This document shows, in pieces, positions 52,610-59,837 of a stretch of DNA of 64,000 nucleotides (positions are counted from its first letter, which is position 1; each line of letters opens with the position of its first letter). The notes under the pieces were generated by a model. The model was not told where the DNA came from. It did no database searches and was given only the letters and a program-made list of their open reading frames with translations. The DNA comes from Halalkalicoccus sp. NIPERK01 (lineage in GTDB: Archaea > Halobacteriota > Halobacteria > Halobacteriales > Halalkalicoccaceae): assembly GCF_030287405.1 (NCBI RefSeq), contig NZ_JASVVV010000001.1, positions 850,403-914,402 on the forward strand. The letters run 5' to 3'. The translations under genes and the position numbers were made by a program.

Positions 52610-54703
52610 ATGGACCAGAAACGGGAGCTGACCAGCATCGATCTGGCGGCGCTGGTCGGCGAACTGAACGAGTACGGGGGCGCGAAGGTCGACAAGGCCT
52701 ACCTCTACGGCGACGATTTCCTCCGGTTGAAACTCCGGGACTTCGACCGCGGTCGGGTGGAGTTGCTGATCGAGGTCGGCGACGTGAAACGCGCCCACGT
52801 CGCCGTTCCCGAACACGTCCCCGACGCGCCGGGGCGCCCACCCGATTTCGCGAAGATGCTTCGAAACCGGCTGTCGGGCGCGGATTTCGCCAGCGTCTCC
52901 CAGTACGAGTTCGACCGCATCCTCCGCTTCGAGTTCGAACGCGAGGACGGGAACACGACGATCATCGCCGAACTGTTCGGCGAGGGCAACGTCGCCGCGT
53001 GCGACGAGACGCGCCACGTCATCGACTCGCTCGAGACCATCCGACTGAAATCCCGCACCGTCGCGCCCGGCTCGCGCTATCAGTTCCCCGACTCGCGGGT
53101 CAACCCGCTGGAGGTCGACGAGGAGGGGTTCGTCGCGCTGATGCGCGAGTCGGACACCGACCTCGTGCGAACGCTCGCGACCCAGCTCAACCTCGGGGGG
53201 CTCTACGCGGAAGAGGTCTGTACCCGCGCGGGCGTCGAGAAGACCGTCGCTATCGAGGACGCGAGCGACGAGCAGTTCGACCGGCTCTACGACGCCCTCT
53301 CGCGGCTCGCCGCGGAAGTACGGGAAAAGCGATTCGACCCGCGGGTCTACCGGGACGAGGACGAACTGGTCGACGTGACACCCATCGCGCTGGAGGAACA
53401 CGCCGACCTCGAGAGCAGTTCGTACGACCGGTTCAACGAGGCGCTCGACGACTACTTCTTCGAACTCGACACGACCGAGGACGAGGAGACTGACACGAGC
53501 CCCGAGTTCGACGAGGAGATCGAACGAAAGAAGCGGATCATCGACCAGCAGGAGGGCGCGATCGAGGGGTTCGAACGGCAGGCCGCAGAGGAGCGCGAGC
53601 GCGCCGAACTCGTCTACGCGAACTACGGGACCGTCGACGAGGTCCTGACGACGATCCGAAACGCGCTGGAGGAGGGCCGAAGCTGGGACGAGATCGAGGC
53701 GACCTTCGAGCGAGGGAAGGAGGAGGGGATCGAGGCCGCCGAACGCGTCTCGGGGTTCGACCCCGAGAACGGCATGGTGACGGTCGATCTGGGCGAGGCG
53801 ACCGCCTCGCTCGAGGTCCGCTCGGGCGTCGAGAAGAACGCCGATCGCCTCTACACCGAGGCCAAACGGATCGAGGAGAAGAAGGCGGGCGCCGAGGAGG
53901 CCATCGCCGAGACCCGCGAGGAACTCGAAACGCTCCGCGAGCGCAAACGGCGGTGGGAGGAGGGCGACGCGGGAGATGGGGAGACGGACGCGGACGACGA
54001 ACCCGCGGAGATCGACTGGCTCTCGCGGGCGTCGATCCCCGTTCGCAAGAGCGAGGAGTGGTACGAGGACTTTCGCTGGTTCCACACGAGCGACGGCTTT
54101 CTCGTCATCGGCGGCCGCAACGCCGACCAGAACGAGGCGCTCGTCAAGAAGTACCTCGACCGGGGCGATCGCTTCTTCCACACGCAGGCCCACGGCGGCC
54201 CCGTCACGGTCCTGAAGGCGACGGGGCCGAGCGAACCCGCGAAGGAGGTCGAGTTCCCCGAATCGAGCATCCACGAGGCCGCGCAGTTCGCGGTGTCGTA
54301 CTCGTCGGTCTGGAAGGAGGGTCGCTTCGCGGACGACGCCTACTCCGTCACCCCGGATCAGGTCTCGAAGACGCCCGAGAGCGGCGAGTACATCGAGAAG
54401 GGCGGGTTCGTGATCCGCGGCGACCGGACCTACCACCGGGACGTCGAGGTCGGCGTCGCCGTCGGCATCACCTGCGAGCCGACCACGCGGGTGATCGGCG
54501 GGCCGCCCTCGGCGATCGTCCCGCGGGCCGAGACCGCAGTCGAAGTCGAACCCGGCCGCTACGCCCAGAACGACATGGCGAAGATGCTCTACCGGGAGTT
54601 CCGCGAGCGCTTCGCCGACACCTCGTTCGTCCGCAAGGTCGCGAGTCCCGACCTGATCCAGGAGTTCCTGCCCGCGGGCGGCAGCCGGATGGTCGAGGAG
54701 TGA
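52610..54703 (+). CDS. rqcH: Ribosome quality control factor RqcH (NFACT)
   Basis: A 697-residue archaeal NFACT protein. The NFACT-N domain (SIDLAALVGELNEYGG, GEGNVAACDETRHVIDSLETI) and the long coiled-coil region (residues ~300-460) are followed by the NFACT-R domain (FRWFHTSDGFLVIGGRNADQNEALV, FFHTQAHGGPVTVLKA). RqcH recruits tRNA-Ala to stalled 50S subunits to add C-terminal alanine tails. The gene lies 1.6 kb from pelota, the ribosome splitting factor. Confidence 0.95.
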   Translation: MDQKRELTSIDLAALVGELNEYGGAKVDKAYLYGDDFLRLKLRDFDRGRVELLIEVGDVKRAHVAVPEHVPDAPGRPPDFAKMLRNRLSGADFASVSQYEFDRILRFEFEREDGNTTIIAELFGEGNVAACDETRHVIDSLETIRLKSRTVAPGSRYQFPDSRVNPLEVDEEGFVALMRESDTDLVRTLATQLNLGGLYAEEVCTRAGVEKTVAIEDASDEQFDRLYDALSRLAAEVREKRFDPRVYRDEDELVDVTPIALEEHADLESSSYDRFNEALDDYFFELDTTEDEETDTSPEFDEEIERKKRIIDQQEGAIEGFERQAAEERERAELVYANYGTVDEVLTTIRNALEEGRSWDEIEATFERGKEEGIEAAERVSGFDPENGMVTVDLGEATASLEVRSGVEKNADRLYTEAKRIEEKKAGAEEAIAETREELETLRERKRRWEEGDAGDGETDADDEPAEIDWLSRASIPVRKSEEWYEDFRWFHTSDGFLVIGGRNADQNEALVKKYLDRGDRFFHTQAHGGPVTVLKATGPSEPAKEVEFPESSIHEAAQFAVSYSSVWKEGRFADDAYSVTPDQVSKTPESGEYIEKGGFVIRGDRTYHRDVEVGVAVGITCEPTTRVIGGPPSAIVPRAETAVEVEPGRYAQNDMAKMLYREFRERFADTSFVRKVASPDLIQEFLPAGGSRMVEE

Positions 54704-54740
54704 CCGTGATGGACGTCGGTTCGCCGAGGGGATCGGGACG

Positions 54741-55634
54741 ATGCTAGGCGACGCGATCGAGTACCCCGCCCGCGGCGAGGACGCGCTCACGACGCTGCTC
54801 GTCGGCGGGCTGTTGCCGGTGCTTTCGGCGATGATCGGGTTCGTCGGACTCGTCCTCTCGGTCGTCCTCGTCGGCATCGCGGTCCTCCCGCTGGCGTTAG
54901 TGCCGGGGCTCGCCCTGTTCGGCTACTACGTCGCGGTCCTCCGCCGGGTGACCGCCGGCGACCCCGACCCGCCGCGGTTCCGTGACTGGAGGCGACTGCT
55001 CGTCGACGGCGTTCGGTTCGTCGCGGTCAGCGTCGCCTACGCCGTTCCCCTGGTCGTCCTCGCGGGGGCGTTCCTCGGGGTGGTTGCCGCGAGCGAGGCC
55101 GCGGTGGGGAACGCCGCGGCCGAGACGGTCGCCGCCGTCGCCGCCGCGGCGACCGCGCTGCTCGCGGCGGGCTACCTGCTCGTCTACGCCTACCTCCAGC
55201 CGCTCGCGCTCGCGAACCTCGCACGGGAGGACCGGCTGGGGGCGGCGTTCGACCTCGACACCCTCAGGAGGGCCGGCCTCTCGAAGGCGTACGCCGTCGC
55301 GTGGCTGCTCGCGGCGCTGGTCTGGGTCGTCGGCGGCGCGCTCGAGGGGGCGCTGTGGATCGTCCTCGTGGGGCTGTTCGTCGGCTTCTACGCCGACGTC
55401 GCCCGCTACTACCTCTACGGTCGCGGGCTTCGGCGGGCGCTCTCGGACGGCGACACCGACGCGCCCGAATCGACGGAACCGGCCGACCCGTTCGTCCCCG
55501 CGACCGAAAGCGTGGCGGCGCCGTTCGACGCGAGGACGATCCCGGTGATCGAGGAGCAGGACTCCTTTGCGACCCGCACCGGGGACCGCGACACCGAACG
55601 GGGCTGGCCGGACTGGGAGAGCGACGAGCGCTGA
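54741..55634 (+). CDS. DUF4013 family membrane protein, second copy
   Basis: A 297-residue protein with six or seven helices: [65 protein letters not shown]. It has an extended acidic tail of ~60 residues ending [12 protein letters not shown]. Its stop overlaps the next gene by one base (TGATG), so the two are translated together. Confidence 0.85.
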   Translation: MLGDAIEYPARGEDALTTLLVGGLLPVLSAMIGFVGLVLSVVLVGIAVLPLALVPGLALFGYYVAVLRRVTAGDPDPPRFRDWRRLLVDGVRFVAVSVAYAVPLVVLAGAFLGVVAASEAAVGNAAAETVAAVAAAATALLAAGYLLVYAYLQPLALANLAREDRLGAAFDLDTLRRAGLSKAYAVAWLLAALVWVVGGALEGALWIVLVGLFVGFYADVARYYLYGRGLRRALSDGDTDAPESTEPADPFVPATESVAAPFDARTIPVIEEQDSFATRTGDRDTERGWPDWESDER

Positions 55635-56272
55635 TGGCCGAGCGACTCGCGTTCCTCCGGGGCGGGCACGCCGAGGAGGCGCTGCTGGTCGGGTGGATCT
55701 GTCTGCTCGCCCACTCGCTTTTCGTCCCGGTGCTCCCGCTCGTGCCCGCGCTCGGCTATCTCGTCGCCGTCGCGCGGGCGACCATCGACGACGAGTCGGC
55801 GCTGCCGCCGGTCGACCTGCGCGCGCTCGTCTCGGACGGCGCGGCCGCGAGCGCGGTCTGTCTGGGCTACGGGCTGGTCCCGCTCGCGGTCGGCGCGGTC
55901 ACCGTCTCGCTGGCGAGCGGAACGGCGGTCGACCCGACGGGCGGGGCCTCGCCCCTCTTCCTGCTCGGGTCGACGACGACGCTGTTCGTCGTCCTCGCGG
56001 GGCTGTACGCCCTCCCGATCGCGCTGTGTGCCTCCGCCCGCGGCGGAATTCGGGCCGCGCTGCCCGGTCGCCCGTTTCTCCGGGTCGCGGGCCACGCCGC
56101 CTACTTCGTCGGCTGGACGGGCGGCGTGGTGCTGTTCGCGCTCGGGGTCGCCGCCGGCGGCGTCGTCGAACGCCTGCCGGTAGCGGGCCCGGTCCTCGCG
56201 CCGCTCGTCCGGTGGGTCGTCGTCCTCGCGGCGACTCGACGGCTCGCGGCCGCCTATCGGGCCGCCCGGTGA
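55634..56272 (+). CDS. DUF4013-like membrane protein, third copy
   Basis: A 212-residue protein with about five helices. [33 protein letters not shown] and [22 protein letters not shown] bracket the set. It is divergent from the other DUF4013 copies and lacks the long acidic tail. It sits between the second DUF4013 gene and pelota, 39 nt upstream of the latter. Confidence 0.75.
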   Translation: MAERLAFLRGGHAEEALLVGWICLLAHSLFVPVLPLVPALGYLVAVARATIDDESALPPVDLRALVSDGAAASAVCLGYGLVPLAVGAVTVSLASGTAVDPTGGASPLFLLGSTTTLFVVLAGLYALPIALCASARGGIRAALPGRPFLRVAGHAAYFVGWTGGVVLFALGVAAGGVVERLPVAGPVLAPLVRWVVVLAATRRLAAAYRAAR

Positions 56273-56310
56273 AGGGCAGGACACTTACCACCCGGGCGCC
56301 GACTCCGGGT

Positions 56311-57378
56311 ATGCGGATCAAGAGCCGACAGCGCGTCGAGGGCGGCAAGGAGCGCCTCACGCTCGTGCCCGAGCACCTCGACGACCTCTGGCATCTCACC
56401 TACGTCCTCGAACCCGGCGACCTCGTCTCCGCGGACACCACCCGCCGGATCCAGCGAAACGACGATCAGATGCGCGATACGGGCGGCGAGCGCGAACCCA
56501 TGCGCGCGACGATCGCCGTCGAGGACGTCGAGTTCCACAAGTTCGCGAACCGTCTCCGGGTGGGCGGGGAGATCACGTGGGCCTCCCGCGAGGACCAGAT
56601 CGGCCACCACCACACGCTCAACGTCGAGGAACACGACGAGATCGAGGTCGAGAAAGTGCTGAAGGCGGATCAACGGGAACGCTTGGAGGAGGCCGAGGAG
56701 TCGAGCGAGAACCCCGACGTGGCGATCGTCACCGTCGAGGAGGGCGAAGCCCACATCCACACCGTCGCCCAGTACGGCACCGAGGAGCGGGCGACCCTCA
56801 CCGGCCCGACCGGCAAGGGCGAGTTCGCCCGTGCCCGTTCGGAACTCTTCTCACAGATCGCCGACGCCCTCTCGCGGATGGACGTCGACGCGATCATCCT
56901 CGCGGGGCCGGGCTTCACCAAACAGGACGCCTACGACTACATCGCGGAGAACACGCAGGACCTCGCCGACCTGATCACGACCGTCGACACCTCGGGGGTC
57001 GGGGATCGCGGCGTCCACGAGGTACTGAAGCGGGGAGCGGTCGAGGACGTCCAGGCCGAGACGCGCATCGCCCGCGAGGCCGAGTTGATCGACGAGTTGA
57101 CCCGGCGGATGGCCGAGGGCGCGAAGGCCGCCTACGGGGTCGACGAGGTCGCGGAGGCCTCGGAGTTCGGCGCGGTCGAGACCCTACTGATCACCGACGA
57201 GCGCCTGCGCGAGGAGCGCGCGGGTTCGGGCGAGTGGAGTTTGGATGTGAACGACCTCATCACCGGGGTCGAGCGGAAGGGCGGCGACGTGGTCGTCTTC
57301 TCCAGCGAGTTCGACCCCGCGAAGCAGTTGAAGAACCTCGGGGGCGTGGCGGCCCTGTTGCGCTATCGTCTGGGGTGA
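56311..57378 (+). CDS. pelA: mRNA surveillance protein Pelota
   Basis: A 355-residue Pelota/Dom34 with all three eRF1-related domains: N-terminal ([24 protein letters not shown], near residues 6-29), middle ([17 protein letters not shown]) and C-terminal ([30 protein letters not shown]). Pelota with ABCE1 splits ribosomes stalled on mRNA; it has no GGQ motif. RqcH acts on the resulting 50S complex, so the neighbourhood is coherent. CTTACC lies ~22-27 nt upstream of ATG 56311. Confidence 0.95.
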   Translation: MRIKSRQRVEGGKERLTLVPEHLDDLWHLTYVLEPGDLVSADTTRRIQRNDDQMRDTGGEREPMRATIAVEDVEFHKFANRLRVGGEITWASREDQIGHHHTLNVEEHDEIEVEKVLKADQRERLEEAEESSENPDVAIVTVEEGEAHIHTVAQYGTEERATLTGPTGKGEFARARSELFSQIADALSRMDVDAIILAGPGFTKQDAYDYIAENTQDLADLITTVDTSGVGDRGVHEVLKRGAVEDVQAETRIAREAELIDELTRRMAEGAKAAYGVDEVAEASEFGAVETLLITDERLREERAGSGEWSLDVNDLITGVERKGGDVVVFSSEFDPAKQLKNLGGVAALLRYRLG

Positions 57379-57392
57379 GCTAATCCCCTCAA

Positions 57393-57398
57393 ATTTAA
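57393..57398 (+). promoter_or_regulatory. TATA-like box of the AT-rich islet's first gene
   Basis: TTTAAA lies 26-31 nt upstream of GTG 57424, so GTG 57424 is the likely start of a leaderless transcript; a GTG at 57406 is only 8-13 nt from the box. Confidence 0.5.
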
Positions 57399-57423
57399 AT
57401 GAAGGGTGAGCACATATCAGGTT

Positions 57424-58205
57424 GTGTCCGGCGATTCTGAGAAACAAGCGGAGGTGACCGAATCCGATAGTGACGAGGAAGCTAATGACGTTGACAGTAC
57501 CGAGATATCGCCGGAGTCGGTTCAGTTGGAGTACACTGAAGATGAAATCAAGGAAATATTCGAGAATACAGATATCGAGGTTCTACGACGAACTCTCCAA
57601 GAAACATGACCTACACTAGATACGATCAAGGATTTCTTGAGCGATATTGACAGTAAGGCAGGTCAAACTCTCCGACTCAATACGATCATTATCGGCTTGC
57701 TACTGACTGGTATTTCGCTAGCACTTAGCCAGAATCTTCCCGAAATAAATCAATTCTTGAATATAGCTATTTTTTTGGCTTGAGTGCTTCCGGTCTTTCG
57801 ATGCTTACGGCACTAATTACTTATACGCGGTCAACGATCACCCCTGGACTGACCGTAGGAGATCTCAGACCAATTCTCGAAAATGGTATGACCGAGAAAG
57901 CACTCCTATTGAGCCTAGTTCTTAGTCATGGGGAGTGGATTCGGAAGAACGGGCATACCAATCGACGCGATGCACGCACACTGTTCGTAAGTCACTTGTT
58001 CTTACTTTTGAGTTTAGGGTATTATTCAGTCGCTGTCCTGTGGGTGATTCTACCACCCTTACCAAGCTGGCTACTTCTAATTATCCTCCTCATAATTACA
58101 CCTCTACTTATGTTTTTGATATACCTTCCTCAAACAAAATACTGGGATGTTCTAGCGCCGCTGTGGAATCATTGGACGAAGCTTGTCGAGCGGTATCTCC
58201 ACTAA
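57424..58205 (+). pseudogene. Broken four-helix membrane protein (in-frame TGA plus frameshift at T7)
   Basis: The frame runs 61 codons (acidic start), meets TGA at 57607-57609, then continues in the same frame for a membrane segment (DIDSKAGQTLRLN, followed by IIIGLLLTGISLAL). At the T7 run 57770-57776 coding moves to the -1 frame, where LSMLTALITY and two more membrane helices (SHLFLLLSLGYYSVAV, WLLLIILLIITPLLMFLIYL) complete ~140 codons to TAA. In all about four helices. The Asp-x-Lys-Ala pattern before the first helix resembles small 2TM-type effectors of bacterial nucleotide-signalling defence systems (PycTM/SLATT-like) but is not proof. Sequencing error, a real pseudogene or recoding are all possible. 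AT-rich codons suggest transfer. Confidence 0.6.
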
Positions 58206-58218
58206 ATATCGCACTACC

Positions 58219-58226
58219 TTTTTATG
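58219..58226 (+). promoter_or_regulatory. TATA-like box of the small-protein pair
   Basis: TTTTTATG lies 22-29 nt upstream of ATG 58248; with the following CTATG-T-CATAG dyad this looks like an own promoter for the two small genes. Confidence 0.45.
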
Positions 58227-58247
58227 TCTAACGGACTATGTCATAGT

Positions 58248-58376
58248 ATGGCTAGATCTCAGGGAGGGCAATCAACTTCGGAAGAGGCAGAGAAAGTTGT
58301 TGTTTTTAGTGGCCATACAGTAGTTAAAGGTCTGGACAAGAATGAGGAATCCATAGAAAAATCAAATGAAGAATAG
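58248..58376 (+). CDS. 42-residue small protein A of a tandem paralogous pair
   Basis: A short frame from ATG 58248 to TAG. It opens MARSQGGQSTSEEAEK, has a hydrophobic core VVVFSGHTVVKG (residues ~17-28) and ends EEKSNEE-like ESIEKSNEE. The core pattern VVxFxGHxxxxG recurs in the next frame. TATA-like sequence 22-29 nt upstream supports it. No family known. Confidence 0.55.
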   Translation: MARSQGGQSTSEEAEKVVVFSGHTVVKGLDKNEESIEKSNEE

Positions 58377-58387
58377 TCTTGAAATAA

Positions 58388-58537
58388 ATGTCTGAAACAG
58401 ATGATTCTGGATATGAAAATAAAGATGGGTCGGACTCCGAAACCGATGATTCCAGCTCAGTAGTGAGGTTTGAGGGTCATGTGGCTGCTCTCGGCGACGA
58501 ATCTAATCCTGACAGCCAAAACGATAACGAAGAATAG
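58388..58537 (+). CDS. 49-residue small protein B of a tandem paralogous pair
   Basis: Begins 11 bp after gene A. An acidic, Ser-rich N-terminus (MSETDDSGYENKDGSDSE) is followed by VVRFEGHVAALG (residues ~25-36), which matches the core of gene A at V, V, F, G, H and the last G. The tail NDNEE also resembles that of A (SNEE). The reading frame is closed by TAG. Two short paralogues in tandem is unusual; possible toxin-, signal- or precursor-type peptides, but no partner enzyme is adjacent. Confidence 0.55.
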   Translation: MSETDDSGYENKDGSDSETDDSSSVVRFEGHVAALGDESNPDSQNDNEE

Positions 58538-58586
58538 CAGTACGAAGTTCGCGCCCTTTTTCGCGCTTCGGTCCTCAGTTCCGACG

Positions 58587-58958
58587 ATGGGAGAGACGAC
58601 GCACCGCGCCGAGATCCTCGTGCCGGAGGACGCCGACTCGGATCGGGCGGGCGAGACCGTCGAGATCGAGGTCGGCGAGGACGACTACGTGCTCGCCGCG
58701 GCGCGGGACGAAGGCCTGTGGCTCCCGGCGGACTGCCAGCAGGGCTGGTGTACGACCTGCGCGGCCGAACTGCTGGAGGGGGAGGTCGACCAGTCCGACG
58801 CGAAACGCTACTACGAGTCCGACGAGGAGGCGGGCATGATCCTGCCGTGTACCGCCAAGCCCCGGTCCGACCTGCGGATACGCTCCCACCAGCAGCGGGA
58901 GATGCTCGAACACCGCGCCGAGAACGACAACCCGCCGGGGAAGGCGAAACTCGATTAG
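58587..58958 (+). CDS. 2Fe-2S plant-type ferredoxin
   Basis: A 123-residue ferredoxin. The cluster ligands are CQQGWCTTC plus the distal Cys in LPCTAKP, the C-x4-C-x2-C...C plant type. It has acidic N- and C-terminal extensions typical of halophilic ferredoxins. It can carry electrons for oxidoreductases such as 2-oxoacid enzymes. ATG 58587; its 3' end overlaps the convergent hydrolase stop by 4 nt. Confidence 0.93.
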   Translation: MGETTHRAEILVPEDADSDRAGETVEIEVGEDDYVLAAARDEGLWLPADCQQGWCTTCAAELLEGEVDQSDAKRYYESDEEAGMILPCTAKPRSDLRIRSHQQREMLEHRAENDNPPGKAKLD

Positions 58959-59734
58959 CTGATCGTCACGCTCAGGCCGTCCTCCGCGACGCGCACGTCG
59001 CCGTCGTAGGCTTCGGCGATAGACTCGAGCATCTCGTCGTGACGCCCGTCCGTGTGGGGGTAGAGGTGCGTGAGGTAGACACGACCGATCTCGTGGCCCG
59101 AAAGGGCCTCGCCCAGTTGCGACGGGGTCGGATGGCCGGAGACGTCGACGTCGTCGGGAAACGAACAGTCGTGGACGAGCACCGCCGACCCCTCGGCGAA
59201 GTTCGCCAGTCCCTCGAAGGCGTCGCTGTCGCCGCTGAACGTGAACACGCCGCGGGAGTCGTCTCCGCTGCCTTCCGCCCCCGACGCGGCGGCCTCCCCG
59301 AACCGGTAGGCCAGACAGTACATCGAGTGGCGCGTCTCGTAGCCCTCGACGTCGAAGCCCGCGATCCCGAAGCCGTAGGGGCCGACCTCCCGGACGGTGA
59401 GGTCGAGACGGTCCTGCATGTACTCGTGGACGTCCAGCAGGCCGTCGACCAGAGCCTTCGTCCCCTGCGGGCCGGCGATCTCGAGGTGTTCCTCGCCGGC
59501 GAGCCACCGGGCCTTCATCAGGGGCATGAGGTCCGCGACGTGATCGAGGTGGTGGTGGGTCAACAGGACGGAGGAGACCCCCTCGTAGCCGACGCCCGTG
59601 CGCGCGAGTCCGTGGAGCGCACCGCTCCCGCAGTCGACGAGCAACGTACCCTCGTCGCCCTCGAGCAGCAACCCGGTCTGAAACCGTTCGCCGGTCGGCA
59701 TCGCGCTGCCGGTGCCGAGGAAGGTGACTCTCAT
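58955..59734 (-). CDS. MBL-fold metallohydrolase (RNase Z-like)
   Basis: A 259-residue metallo-beta-lactamase-fold enzyme. GTGSAMPTGERFQTGLLLEGD and THHHLDHVADL (zinc motif H-x-H-x-D-H) are near the start; FTFSGDSDAFEGL and HDCSFPDD follow. The layout is RNase Z / arylsulfatase-like. The linker SGAEGSGDDSRG between strands looks longer than usual. Substrate unknown. Confidence 0.87.
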   Translation of the reverse strand: MRVTFLGTGSAMPTGERFQTGLLLEGDEGTLLVDCGSGALHGLARTGVGYEGVSSVLLTHHHLDHVADLMPLMKARWLAGEEHLEIAGPQGTKALVDGLLDVHEYMQDRLDLTVREVGPYGFGIAGFDVEGYETRHSMYCLAYRFGEAAASGAEGSGDDSRGVFTFSGDSDAFEGLANFAEGSAVLVHDCSFPDDVDVSGHPTPSQLGEALSGHEIGRVYLTHLYPHTDGRHDEMLESIAEAYDGDVRVAEDGLSVTIS

Positions 59735-59837
59735 ACCGACCGAGGGAGCGCCATCACCGAAACCCCTTCGGTCGTGCCGGGTTCACTTTCGCCGCGGTAG
59801 CCCAACGCACTTGACGACCCGTCCCCAACTGCGGGCG

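Noticed and set aside
52019-54877. 952-codon minus-strand frame across rqcH
   Set aside because: It is the antisense shadow of rqcH, a clearly recognised gene with NFACT motifs.
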